40,448 bases of DNA from a bacterium (GTDB lineage Bacteria; Auribacterota; UBA3054; JAPLST01). Shown in pieces: positions 8,409-17,131 of this stretch. The first letter of the stretch is position 1; each line of letters begins with the position of its first letter. The notes beneath the pieces were generated by a model, which was not told where the DNA came from, ran no database searches, and saw nothing but the letters and a program-made list of their open reading frames with translations. A program made the translations under genes and the position numbers. The DNA is taken from assembly GCA_026417575.1 (NCBI GenBank), contig JAOACZ010000043.1:1-40448 (forward strand). The letters are read 5' to 3'.

Positions 8409-11400
8409 TTAGCGTGCGAAACGTGCTTTGCTGGCAACGTAATCACGCGAGCCATCGCGCACCCAGCGGTCCAACTGCGCAGGCTCTTTTAGTTGCTGCC
8501 CACGCCGCCGCTCGACGACAAAAAAACCGCAGTCGAATTCCTCGAGCCAGGTGATATCGCCCCATAATTTTTCAAATTGAGCAACGGGGTACACATCTTC
8601 TTGCCCGCTACCCCAGAGGAGCTTCACGTCTTTGATCGTGACATAGGTTGGCACGCGCGCCTCAATTGCGTGGAGTGCGTCATGTATTTTCGCACGCGCT
8701 GTGGGGTCGTCTTCTGCTGCAAGCACGTCAGTACGGCTGAGGCCGAGTGTTGCCAGGAAGCGATCAATATTGATCCAGTTTGTCAGCGTGTTGTAGAAGG
8801 CCAGCTTGAACTCATCTTCCTCGCGAGGGAGCGCCAAGCCTTCAACCAGCTGTACACGGCCATTTACCCGCGCCAAGCCACCACCTTTGTCTTCATAGCG
8901 GCGCGGTGTGACTTCAAAATTGATTGTTTTACCGCTGGTGTGGTGCATGCCGAGCATGATTGGGCTGAGGAAGACGCCTAGGGTATCAGCATTGTGGACC
9001 ATAAGATGGAGCAAGCCGGGATTGGCGCGTAACATAGCCGCGAGGGTACCATTGCGGAGCATGTTGGGTACTTCGAAGAAATGGCCGGGCGGATTAAAGC
9101 GTTGCACAGCCACATTTTCGACGTAGTCGTCACCTTCACCACGTGCACGCGTCCATTCGATGTATGCGGCGCGCAAATTGTCTTGTACCTTTTGGGCCTG
9201 CTCGTCAAGTTTCTGCTGGGGGAGTTCTTCCCAGAGGAAGCGCAGGTCGCGTTCCATGGGATAGACACGGTGGGCGATGCTTTGCCCGCGGGAGAGGAGT
9301 ACAGGCCCTTCGTAGCCATAGTTGTTGGTTACCTCAAGTTCGCGTCGCAATGGTTCGTGGGTGAGAAAACTGGTGGTGAAGACATGGCAAACCGGCTGGC
9401 GGTATTTGTGCATCACTTCCCAGGTCTTGCCGAGATGAATCTCGGCAAAGCTGCGGTGGCGGCCACGCATCATGACAAAGGGGTTAATTACTTTGACGAC
9501 GGCGGCGCCTTCGGTCCAGCGGCTGCCCAGCCCGCCTGCGTAGGTCACAACCGCCACGGCATTGTGGCTAAGGAGTTCCTGACCCAGCTGACGATAGCGC
9601 AGCACCGTTGCATTGCTGAGATCGTTGGAGACGAAGGTAACATCGGCAGGGGAAACATCTTCGATGATAGTTGTAGGCGGCAAGCGATTCTTGCCGACAC
9701 CAATGACACCGCTTTTGAGCAGTTGCTGATTGCGGCGATGCGCGTCTGGATCAAAGCCATTTTCGTGTTTGATGCGTTCGGCTTCGGCGTCTTCGTCTGG
9801 CGTAGCGGGGTTTTCGCGTGGCTGGGCAGGGGCATGTGCACGCTTTAGTGCGTCGTGGAGTACGTGGACCTCGGCCGCCACGCCATACTTGGTGGCAAGC
9901 GCGCGGAGCTCGGCCTGGGCTTCGCTGGGTATGCCGTTTTGTTCCCAGCGCGGCAAACGGCTCATGTAGTACTCCGGCGGCATCACCGCCGCCTCGCCTT
10001 GCCACAACTGCGCGTCAATACCCTGATAATTTAGACGGAAATCGTAGACCACTGGTTCCATGGCAAACGGGAGGGCATACTCGTAGCGACGCTTTAGCGC
10101 GCGCATAATTTCCAGCACGCGGGTGCGGAACCGCTCATGCACCGCGGGATTGACAACGAACGCCATGCCGCCTCCCGAGGCGCCGCCCAACATGAGAAAC
10201 CCCCAGTACTCTTTGCCGAACTCTTCTTTGACCGCGGCGATGAGATCTTCTGTAAAGGCGTTGGAGGTCCAAGGGATCATTACCTTGGTAGCGCGCTCCC
10301 AGTCCAGGGTTGTGAATTTGCCCAACTGGCGCATGTTGCCTGTCTTGACGGCTTCGACGATATCATCAAAGTACTCATACCCTTGGAGACGCGCGTGCCA
10401 CTCTTCCTTGTAGCGTAACAAGTAGCGTGTGGTCACCATCTCGAGAATCGGGCCGACATTGAGCGACAAGCCGCCGTGAACCATCACGATCGAGCGTGCC
10501 AAGCGGTCTTCGATGTCTGCGGGGAGCTGCTCGCGGGCGAGCACCGTGTGCGTGGGGAGGAGGCGCCCACGGCTGATACCATACTCGGGGTCGCCTTTAC
10601 TTGCTTCTACTCCCATGATGATTTTAATACCTGGCCAAATGCCGCCGGAGTCCTGCCATCCGCCGCCCGAGCCGCCCAACCACTCGCCCAAAATAGCCCG
10701 GGACGCGACCAGACGGCGCTCATCTTCTCGCAGCCCGCCGGTGTGCTGCGCCACCTGGCCGCTGAAGCGCATCAAGCGCGTGATAATGGTTGCCAGCAAG
10801 GTCGTCGAGACAGCCAGGCGTGAGCCCTTGGGAATGTTGCGCACGCGTGTCACGAGTTCAAAGCCGCCTGGCTGGCCGAGCAGTTTTTTCAGCACATGTG
10901 CGAGCGGTTCACTGTGCCCTTCAAAGCACGGCGGGACAACTCCCGATGCAATCACGCCAGCTTTCAGAAGGCCGAGGTGATCGTTGCCTAAATTGAATAG
11001 TTCTTGAAACGAGTGCACCTCCTTCGACGCGTGTAAATCCAGTGAGACGAGCCGGATAATTGGCTGATCGATCACGCGACAGTAGCATTCGACCGGTGGC
11101 ACAGGTTCACCCTGCCCGTGAATTGCCAGGTCTACGGACATGTTGATCACGCGCGCGCCCTCGGGGAAATCCATGCCGAGGAAAAAGATGTCCGACCAGC
11201 CTGCGTGGCTGGGATCGGCCCGCACTGGTGCCCGATCCATGCCTAGTGGATACAGCCCGGTGGATGGGTCGCGCGCGAGGTAGACCTCGGGCACCCGCAG
11301 AGGATAGCGCCGGACGGTGCGCGGGCTGAAGAGCCATTCATTCCCGCGGCTTGTTCGCACGCTTTGGCGAACCTGGTCCACCAAATATTTGAACGCCAGG

Positions 11401-11768
11401 CCGTAGTACGCTTCAGCCAACGCACTCAACAACGCTTCGTTGCAACCTTGCGCCATCATCGCCGCGCGAAAACGTTCAATCGCCTCGTCGTACTCGCGAT
11501 TGAGCATTGCGCGCACGCCTGGGTAGGGGATGTATCCTTCTTTGCGCACATCGCGCCGATCAATCAAGTAGTAGCGGTAAATGGCATGGATAAAGAGGCA
11601 GGCGCGGACACGATGGTAGAGGTTGTGCGCTTGCTTGCGGAAGAACTCCAGCCCTTCGGCCATCCGCAACAACTCTTCCTTGTCTTTACCAGCGAGGAGC
11701 GTATCTTCCGTGCGGTGCCGCACAGCATCATCGGAGCTGGTAATTGTGGCAATAAGGTCTTGATACAT
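8409..11768 (-). CDS. fusion: FKP-like GHMP sugar kinase + UDP-sugar pyrophosphorylase-like domain
   Basis: A 1119-residue cytoplasmic protein of two parts. Residues 1 to about 600 resemble the GHMP kinase half of fucokinase/FKP proteins: GGWQDSGG at 369-376, a motif-2 region PKGSRLAVST at 313-322, and a C-terminal GGASGGGMAF loop. A Pro/Glu-rich linker at about 640-690 follows. Residues from about 700 to 1119 resemble UTP-sugar-1-phosphate uridylyltransferases: AGGLGSRW at 744-751 (the GGxGTRxxG nucleotide loop), VHNADTLG with N926/D928, and EVTPRRYEDKGGG. The obvious inference is sugar phosphorylation followed by nucleotidyl transfer. FKP has the opposite domain order. The kinase motif 2 has lost two glycines of the usual G-x-GLGTSS, so kinase activity is not certain. 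The start at 11768 has no Shine-Dalgarno, but a TATAAT promoter lies 35 bases upstream. Confidence 0.8.
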   Translation of the reverse strand: MYQDLIATITSSDDAVRHRTEDTLLAGKDKEELLRMAEGLEFFRKQAHNLYHRVRACLFIHAIYRYYLIDRRDVRKEGYIPYPGVRAMLNREYDEAIERFRAAMMAQGCNEALLSALAEAYYGLAFKYLVDQVRQSVRTSRGNEWLFSPRTVRRYPLRVPEVYLARDPSTGLYPLGMDRAPVRADPSHAGWSDIFFLGMDFPEGARVINMSVDLAIHGQGEPVPPVECYCRVIDQPIIRLVSLDLHASKEVHSFQELFNLGNDHLGLLKAGVIASGVVPPCFEGHSEPLAHVLKKLLGQPGGFELVTRVRNIPKGSRLAVSTTLLATIITRLMRFSGQVAQHTGGLREDERRLVASRAILGEWLGGSGGGWQDSGGIWPGIKIIMGVEASKGDPEYGISRGRLLPTHTVLAREQLPADIEDRLARSIVMVHGGLSLNVGPILEMVTTRYLLRYKEEWHARLQGYEYFDDIVEAVKTGNMRQLGKFTTLDWERATKVMIPWTSNAFTEDLIAAVKEEFGKEYWGFLMLGGASGGGMAFVVNPAVHERFRTRVLEIMRALKRRYEYALPFAMEPVVYDFRLNYQGIDAQLWQGEAAVMPPEYYMSRLPRWEQNGIPSEAQAELRALATKYGVAAEVHVLHDALKRAHAPAQPRENPATPDEDAEAERIKHENGFDPDAHRRNQQLLKSGVIGVGKNRLPPTTIIEDVSPADVTFVSNDLSNATVLRYRQLGQELLSHNAVAVVTYAGGLGSRWTEGAAVVKVINPFVMMRGRHRSFAEIHLGKTWEVMHKYRQPVCHVFTTSFLTHEPLRRELEVTNNYGYEGPVLLSRGQSIAHRVYPMERDLRFLWEELPQQKLDEQAQKVQDNLRAAYIEWTRARGEGDDYVENVAVQRFNPPGHFFEVPNMLRNGTLAAMLRANPGLLHLMVHNADTLGVFLSPIMLGMHHTSGKTINFEVTPRRYEDKGGGLARVNGRVQLVEGLALPREEDEFKLAFYNTLTNWINIDRFLATLGLSRTDVLAAEDDPTARAKIHDALHAIEARVPTYVTIKDVKLLWGSGQEDVYPVAQFEKLWGDITWLEEFDCGFFVVERRRGQQLKEPAQLDRWVRDGSRDYVASKARFAR

Positions 11769-11802
11769 GGCGGGTTCGTAGCAAAGGTTTTATGCTGCGC
11801 CG

Positions 11803-11831
11803 ATTATAGCACGATGCCAGAAGAAGCGCAA
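11803..11831 (-). promoter_or_regulatory. promoter of the kinase/nucleotidyltransferase fusion
   Basis: Minus strand TTGCGC (11826-11831), 17-base spacer, perfect TATAAT (11803-11808). The leader would be about 28 bases with no ribosome-binding site. Confidence 0.75.
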
Positions 11832-11960
11832 GGTTTCGCCTAGCTGATGCGTGCTGGATATGCTCCCCAGCACCACTCGGGTCAAGACTGAAAAGGAGGA
11901 GAGCGCAGCAGGTGGGACAGGAGCATAGCTCAGGCTGCCAGCTGCCACGCGCCAGGCAAA

Positions 11961-11993
11961 GAAAAGCGCCGCAGGCTCTGCAACCCGCGGCGC
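11961..11993 (-). terminator. rho-independent terminator after the duplicated-domain PEP-CTERM gene
   Basis: On the minus strand GCGCCGC (11987-11993) pairs with GCGGCGC (11966-11972), with extra inner pairing, followed by TTTTC. It lies 28 bases after the stop codon at 12021. Confidence 0.8.
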
Positions 11994-12020
11994 ACGCCCT
12001 CACGACCGACGGCGACGCAC

Positions 12021-13916
12021 CTAGCGCCGGCGCAAACCCAGCCAGGCCATCACCGCAGCGAAGGCCAACACCGACGGCTCCGGAACCGGCGCGTCAATTT
12101 CAATGTACTGCTGCCCAGGCACGCTGGCGTAATTGACTTGAGGGGCGAGCCCGTACCCGGCTGCGTTGCCGTTTATTCCCGGTAACGATTGATTAGCGAC
12201 GTTCGTGGTCACCCAGTTGTAGAGGATGGCTTGCAGTTTGATCTTATTGCCGATGAGCAAGCCACCATTGACGAGCGAATCAAAGTCGAGCATAGCTTCG
12301 AAGCCTGTCGTCGCGTCAGCAGGGCCGGCCACATTATCATTGTTGACGGCCATGACATCGCCGGCAGTGTTCCAGCGATCGTTGACACAGCGGATGAATT
12401 TCCCGCCAAACATGCTTGACCACTCTGTCTTGGTGTTGCCCCAGTACCACTCGTTCGAAATTTGGTCAATGTGGTAGAAATTGGGCCAGAAATCTGCTGC
12501 GCCGCCAATGGACAGAAGCAGGGCCTTGTCCGGCGTGAAGTCGGTATCGAAGGTCATGCCCTCGAGATTACGCAGTTTGGCGAATGAGCCACCCGCGGTC
12601 ACGAGGGGCAACACATTGGTACCGACGCCGTAGTCGACGTCAATGAAGATCCCGAGTGTGTTATCACCGACGTTGGTCATCAAGTTTCCACAGACGCCGA
12701 TGTACAACTTCGGGCCGTCTGCGTAAGCGAACAGGCGTTGGAGTTGGGCGCCGTTGCCGGGCACGGTAGCGACACCCCAGTTGCTCGCAGTGTCCTGCAG
12801 GACATTCGTCCCCTTGCCGGCAAAATCGTTGGTGATATTGAGGCCATCCACAATGCTCGGTGCGTAAATTTTCACCGTGCCGATGTCTACCGTGACGGAG
12901 CGGCCTGCATTGTCGGAGATAATCGAGATCACGTTCGTCACCAGTGCGCTGGGATAGACGTATGAGAACCCGAACCCTGTTGCCGAGGTGGTTACATTTG
13001 TCGTGAACCCATTGTTCAGGTTCCAGTAATATGTATACGGCGGCGTACCACTGGCCGCGGTGTTGGTAAACGTAACAGCCGTACCTGCGAAGGCCAAGGA
13101 GCGATCAGCAGCAGCCGTGGCAATTAAGTAGACGTTCGTGTCGGCGACAGGAAGGATAACTTCCAAGTACTGCAAGCCAGGCACGTTGGCCGCGTTATGA
13201 ACGCTCGAAGGACTGCTTTGCCAGTTCGTATCTCCGCCAGTGGGCGGCAACGTGTGATTGTTGGCCCAGTCGCCACCGAGATTGCAGACAATCGCCATCA
13301 GGCGAACAGTCGGGCTGTTATTATTAATGTCTCCGTACGCCAATGCGATTTCGAGCCCATCGGGAGCAGTATTCGTTTCAGCCAACGGGTACGGGGCAGG
13401 CATGAACGCACCGACGATGGTATTTCCACTGGTAACGACCCCACCTGTGTTGCGCGGGTCGTTGAGCAGGCCCATGTAGGTTGTACTGTTTCCGACAATG
13501 TTTTCCTTGTGCGGCCAGGCCTGGCCACCACCTCCGGCAACACCCAATGACACAGCTGTTTCAGGGGTAAAGCCGGTGTCAAAGGTCATACCGGCCATGC
13601 CCTTCACGCGTTCGGGCTGGGTCAGCCCGGCAGGAATCACATTCGCCCCGAGGCTGGCGTTGCCGTCAACAAAGACGACGATGGCGTTGTTATCCACGTA
13701 TCCGGGGATACCGATGAGGAGATGGCTGGCATTCGTCTGCACGTACATGGCCATGATCTGATTACCACCCCAATCGTCCTGGACGTTTTGAAATGTGCGC
13801 CACGTAGCCTGGGCGAAGTCACCGGTGATGTTTTTGCCATCAATGAGGGGTACAGCCGAGACAGAGCCGATAGCCAAGAGAAGACCGAGACAGGTGGAGA
13901 GACTGACGAGACGCAT
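12021..13916 (-). CDS. PEP-CTERM exoprotein with internally duplicated domain
   Basis: A 631-residue exported protein. The signal peptide is residues 1-21 (MRLVSLSTCLGLLLAIGSVSA). Two homologous domains of about 240-260 residues follow, starting at IDGKNITGDFA (about 25) and VDGLNITNDFA (about 353). Both share a MTFDTxFTP core and end in a VPGxQYxE motif. Between them lies an Ig/PKD-like segment with GTPPYTYYWNL (about 285-345). The C-terminus VPEPSV, hydrophobic stretch, GLRRR is a PEP-CTERM signal for exosortase processing. The ATG is supported by AGGAAGGAG 7 bases upstream, a near-consensus promoter at 13998-14026 and a terminator downstream, so it is a monocistronic unit. The domain resembles carbohydrate-binding or lectin-like jelly-roll modules of PVC exoproteins only in general layout; the function is unknown. 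Confidence 0.88.
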   Translation of the reverse strand: MRLVSLSTCLGLLLAIGSVSAVPLIDGKNITGDFAQATWRTFQNVQDDWGGNQIMAMYVQTNASHLLIGIPGYVDNNAIVVFVDGNASLGANVIPAGLTQPERVKGMAGMTFDTGFTPETAVSLGVAGGGGQAWPHKENIVGNSTTYMGLLNDPRNTGGVVTSGNTIVGAFMPAPYPLAETNTAPDGLEIALAYGDINNNSPTVRLMAIVCNLGGDWANNHTLPPTGGDTNWQSSPSSVHNAANVPGLQYLEVILPVADTNVYLIATAAADRSLAFAGTAVTFTNTAASGTPPYTYYWNLNNGFTTNVTTSATGFGFSYVYPSALVTNVISIISDNAGRSVTVDIGTVKIYAPSIVDGLNITNDFAGKGTNVLQDTASNWGVATVPGNGAQLQRLFAYADGPKLYIGVCGNLMTNVGDNTLGIFIDVDYGVGTNVLPLVTAGGSFAKLRNLEGMTFDTDFTPDKALLLSIGGAADFWPNFYHIDQISNEWYWGNTKTEWSSMFGGKFIRCVNDRWNTAGDVMAVNNDNVAGPADATTGFEAMLDFDSLVNGGLLIGNKIKLQAILYNWVTTNVANQSLPGINGNAAGYGLAPQVNYASVPGQQYIEIDAPVPEPSVLAFAAVMAWLGLRRR

Positions 13917-13997
13917 ACGGTGCTCCTTCCTACGAGTTACAACGGGAACCTACAATTTGTTAGTGCTTGCACGATGGGAGATGGCGCAAGCGTCTTT

Positions 13998-14026
13998 ATT
14001 ATCGCAAATTGGGGCAAAAAAGTCAA
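13998..14026 (-). promoter_or_regulatory. promoter of the duplicated-domain PEP-CTERM gene
   Basis: Minus strand TTGACT (14021-14026), 17-base spacer, GATAAT (13998-14003). The leader is about 75 bases and ends in AGGAAGGAG. Confidence 0.8.
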
Positions 14027-14103
14027 GAGAATGGCGATTCGTAACGTTATTACAAGCTTTTTGCAGCCTGGCGGCCTCCTCCCAGAGTGCCACCTCCGAA
14101 CCC

Positions 14104-15459
14104 TCACAACCCCATGATGGCCTTAGCAATTGCTAGGTAGACGACACATCCACAGATGTCCACGATAGAGGTGACCAAGGGGGAGCCGGCTGTAGCTGCG
14201 TCCATGCCCATCGCGCGTAAGACGAAAGGGAGGAGCTGCCCCACCAGGCTTCCCAAGACTACGACGGCGAGCATGGCTAGTGCGACGGTAAGACCGAGCA
14301 ACCAGCCCTGACGATACCAGCCTAGCCCGAACACCACCACGGCCATCGAGAGTCCGAGCAAAATGCTCAAAAACGTCTCACGGAGCAGGAGACGCGGCCA
14401 ATCGCGTAAGCGCACGTCTCCTGTGGCCATCGCGCGCACCGTCAACGCGACACTTTGTGAGCCCGCGTTGCCGCCGCTATCCACCAAGAGAGGCATGAAG
14501 AAGACTAGCGGCACCATGCGGGCGATGACGTGCTCAAAGTAGGCGATTCCGGCGCCAGAGAAGACGTTGACTGCGACGAGGCCGAGCAGCCATCCCAGGC
14601 GGCTACGTACGAGCAGGCGTACGGATGCTTCGCTGAAGCGCACCTCCAATGGGCGCACAGTGCCCAATTTATGAAAATCTTCCGTTGCCTCTTGCTCATC
14701 GACGGCGAGAATGTCGTCTGCGGTGACGATCCCGAGCAGCACGTTATCGGCATCCACGACGGGGATGGCGTACAGGTCGTATTTGCGGAAGAGGGCCACT
14801 GCGTGCTCGCGCTCCTGGTGGGTGTGGAGTGCGACGAAACGATTGTCCATTAAGCTGCTGATGGACAGGGCCGGATCGGAGATGAGGATTTGCCGCACGC
14901 GCACATCATCGAGCAATTGGCGATGTTCGTTTACGACGTAGACCATCCACAGCGTCTCGCTGTCAGAGCCGTACTGGCGGATATGGTCGATGACTTGGGC
15001 GCAGGTCCAGTGCGGGCGCACGCGGACGTAGTTGGTGGTCATCAAGCGCCCGACGCTGTTCGGCGGGTAATTGAGGAGCATGAGGGCGTCGCGGCGCTGA
15101 GGATCAGGGAGCAGGTCCATCAGCTTGCGCGCAACAGGCGAGGGCATTTCTTCCAAGAGCGCGGTGCGATCATCAGGGGAGAGCTGAGCGAGGGCCGCGC
15201 GGGCCTCATCTTGCGCCATGTGGGCGATGAGGGCATTTTGTTGCTCGACGTCAAGCGCCTCAAACACTTCCAATGCTTTGGAGCGCGGCAACAGGCGGTA
15301 GACGAGGATACGCTCACGAGGCGCGAGATCGTAGAGCAACTCGACGAGGCGCAACGCGGGCTCGCGGCTGACGCGCGCACGCAGTGCGCGCCAATCGTGC
15401 CGATGCAAGAGCGGTCGGATCTCGTCAATCAGTGGAGTTGTACGTGCTTGAGGATTCAT
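14104..15459 (-). CDS. mgtE: magnesium transporter MgtE, second of a tandem pair
   Basis: A 451-residue MgtE-family Mg2+ channel/transporter of the inner membrane. In order: N-terminal helical superfamily domain (about 10-130, with SPDDRTALLEEMP), two CBS domains (about 135-260), plug helix, and a membrane domain of about five helices (about 285-451). The membrane domain carries the family signature PLLVDSGGNAGSQ. In MgtE the N and CBS domains sense Mg2+ and close the pore. The gene begins inside the end of the first mgtE (ATGA overlap) and has no own promoter, so the two are cotranslated. The signature has V-D where the upstream copy has I-G, suggesting divergence in gating or in heterodimer formation. 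Confidence 0.93.
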   Translation of the reverse strand: MNPQARTTPLIDEIRPLLHRHDWRALRARVSREPALRLVELLYDLAPRERILVYRLLPRSKALEVFEALDVEQQNALIAHMAQDEARAALAQLSPDDRTALLEEMPSPVARKLMDLLPDPQRRDALMLLNYPPNSVGRLMTTNYVRVRPHWTCAQVIDHIRQYGSDSETLWMVYVVNEHRQLLDDVRVRQILISDPALSISSLMDNRFVALHTHQEREHAVALFRKYDLYAIPVVDADNVLLGIVTADDILAVDEQEATEDFHKLGTVRPLEVRFSEASVRLLVRSRLGWLLGLVAVNVFSGAGIAYFEHVIARMVPLVFFMPLLVDSGGNAGSQSVALTVRAMATGDVRLRDWPRLLLRETFLSILLGLSMAVVVFGLGWYRQGWLLGLTVALAMLAVVVLGSLVGQLLPFVLRAMGMDAATAGSPLVTSIVDICGCVVYLAIAKAIMGL

Positions 15460-16820
15460 CGCACTGCAGTCATCAGTCGATCAAACCAAAGGTAGGCGAT
15501 TGAAAAGTAAATCAAGACGCCGGCAATGTCAACCAGCGAGGTTACCAGCGGGGCACCGGCCGCGGCGGGATCAAAGCCCAGCCCGCGCAAGATGAGTGGC
15601 AAGAGGACACCGGTCATACTCCCAAAAAAGATCACTCCACACATGGCCGCGCTGACTACGACAGCCACGTCCACCCCACCGCGCAGGAGGGCGAGGAGTG
15701 CAACTGCTGCTGCCATGCACAGGCCTAGGATGAGACTGACAATGACTTCACGGCGGATGATGCGCCACCAGGTGGTGCGCCGCGCATCGCCGATCGCCAG
15801 CGCGCGTACCATTAACGTGGTTGTCTGTGAGCCTGCATTGCCGCCGCTGCCAATCAAAAGTGGCAAGAAAAACACGAGTGCAATTACCTTGCGAATTGTC
15901 TCCTCGAAGATGGCCATTCCAGCGCCGGTGAAGATGTTAACGAAGACTAGGCCAACCAGCCATCCGATCCGCTTGCGGTACAACTCAAACAGGCTCACGT
16001 CACGTAAGCTGGCTTCGATGGGGCGCACTTTGCCTAATTTCTGGAAATCTTCCGTCGTTTCTTGCTCAACGACGTCGAGGATGTCGTCCACCGTCACGAT
16101 GCCTAAGAGCACATTGTCTGCGTCAACGACCGGGAGTGCGTAGTAACCGGTCTGCTTAAACAGTGCCACCGCCTCCTCCTGATCTTGCAGCGAGCGCAGG
16201 CAGGCGTACTGGCCGTCCATCAACACCGACACGGGTGTCTCTGGCGCGGCTAACAACACCTTCCGCAGTGGCACGTCATCGAGCAGGTGGCCCTGTTCGT
16301 CGGTGACATACAGTATCATGATTGTTTCGCTGTCCGCCCCATGTGCACGAATATGCGCGAGCACGCGGGCCACATTCCAGGTGGGCTTGATTTGCAGGTA
16401 GGCCGTCGTCATCAGGCGGCCGACGCTGTATTCTGGGTAGCTCAAGAGGACAAGCGCTTCGCGGCGTTTGTCGTCGGGGAGCAAGGCAAGGAGGCGCTGA
16501 GTGACTTCCGCGGGGAGCTCTTCAAACAGGGCGGTACGATCGTCAGGACTTAGCCCGGCGAGGATGCTGCGCATCTCCTCTTGCGCCAGGCGCGAGACGA
16601 GGAGATTTTGTGTGTCTGGTGTGAGCAGCGCGAAGACCTCGCTCGCGAGCGCACGCGGCAAAAGGCGGAAGATCACCAACTGGCCGCGCTGGTCGAGATG
16701 CTCGAGCAGCTCGGCAATTTCCGGCGCTGGCTGTGTGCTGAGGAACGAGCGCAAGGTCTGCCACTGGCCTTGCGCAATCAGTTCTTCCAGTTCGGGCTTG
16801 AGCAAATGCAACAAAATCAT
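15456..16820 (-). CDS. mgtE: magnesium transporter MgtE, first of a tandem pair
   Basis: A 454-residue MgtE with the same N-domain, paired CBS and membrane-domain architecture. The pore signature is PLLIGSGGNAGSQ and the CBS part carries the motif PVVDADNVLLGIVTVDDILD. Length is usual for the family. The ATG at 16820 is exactly 7 bases after the last base of a TACAAT box, so the transcript is predicted to start at the initiation codon (leaderless); no Shine-Dalgarno is present. There is no room for an Mg2+-sensing leader such as an M-box. It overlaps the second mgtE by four bases. Both copies are closely similar and may form homo- or heterodimers. Confidence 0.93.
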   Translation of the reverse strand: MILLHLLKPELEELIAQGQWQTLRSFLSTQPAPEIAELLEHLDQRGQLVIFRLLPRALASEVFALLTPDTQNLLVSRLAQEEMRSILAGLSPDDRTALFEELPAEVTQRLLALLPDDKRREALVLLSYPEYSVGRLMTTAYLQIKPTWNVARVLAHIRAHGADSETIMILYVTDEQGHLLDDVPLRKVLLAAPETPVSVLMDGQYACLRSLQDQEEAVALFKQTGYYALPVVDADNVLLGIVTVDDILDVVEQETTEDFQKLGKVRPIEASLRDVSLFELYRKRIGWLVGLVFVNIFTGAGMAIFEETIRKVIALVFFLPLLIGSGGNAGSQTTTLMVRALAIGDARRTTWWRIIRREVIVSLILGLCMAAAVALLALLRGGVDVAVVVSAAMCGVIFFGSMTGVLLPLILRGLGFDPAAAGAPLVTSLVDIAGVLIYFSIAYLWFDRLMTAVR

Positions 16821-16826
16821 TGCGCC

Positions 16827-16855
16827 ATTGTATCACGCCCAGGATGATGAGTCAA
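16827..16855 (-). promoter_or_regulatory. near-consensus promoter of the mgtE pair, predicted leaderless
   Basis: Minus strand TTGACT (16850-16855), 17-base spacer, TACAAT (16827-16832). Six bases separate the -10 box from the ATG, placing +1 on the A of the start codon. Confidence 0.8.
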
Positions 16856-17131
16856 GACAAAAACGGCCTGTTTATCAGTGGGCTCACCGCCTCGACGCGA
16901 CCAGGTTGGCCCAAGAGACGGGCTCTGTGGGCGTGAGGAGGTTGGCCATGAGGAGAGCGTGAGAGCGTTCGGCGCTTGCTGCGCTTCACTGTGCGACGCG
17001 GGAGCAGGTGGCAGTGGCGTTATTGCGGGGAAAAGGAGTAGTCGTGGGCAGGCCGCTGCGGCGTGACGGAGTGGCCGTGGCAGACTTTGGAAGACAAGGA
17101 ACGAGCTTGTGCCTGCCGCAGGGTAGGTAAC
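16856..17131. other. intergenic, nothing recognised
   Basis: The 276 bases between the mgtE promoter and the stop of the isochorismatase-like gene contain no credible ORF, terminator or repeat that I can see. Confidence 0.5.

Noticed and set aside
7748-8554. Several overlapping ORFs of 90-190 residues on both strands
   Set aside because: They translate the dispersed repeat and its solo ends in different frames and share repeat-derived peptides.
9081-9848. 255-residue plus-strand ORF inside the kinase/nucleotidyltransferase gene
   Set aside because: It is the antisense shadow of a well-supported coding region and shows no domain of its own.
8409-11768. Annotation as plain fucokinase/GDP-fucose pyrophosphorylase (FKP)
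   Set aside because: Domain order is reversed and the second half looks like UDP-sugar pyrophosphorylase rather than a GDP-fucose enzyme.
14890-16143. Long plus-strand ORFs opposite the mgtE genes
   Set aside because: Antisense shadows of clear MgtE coding sequence in GC-rich DNA.
16821-16860. Mg2+-sensing M-box leader before mgtE
   Set aside because: The promoter abuts the start codon, so there is no 5' leader to hold it.
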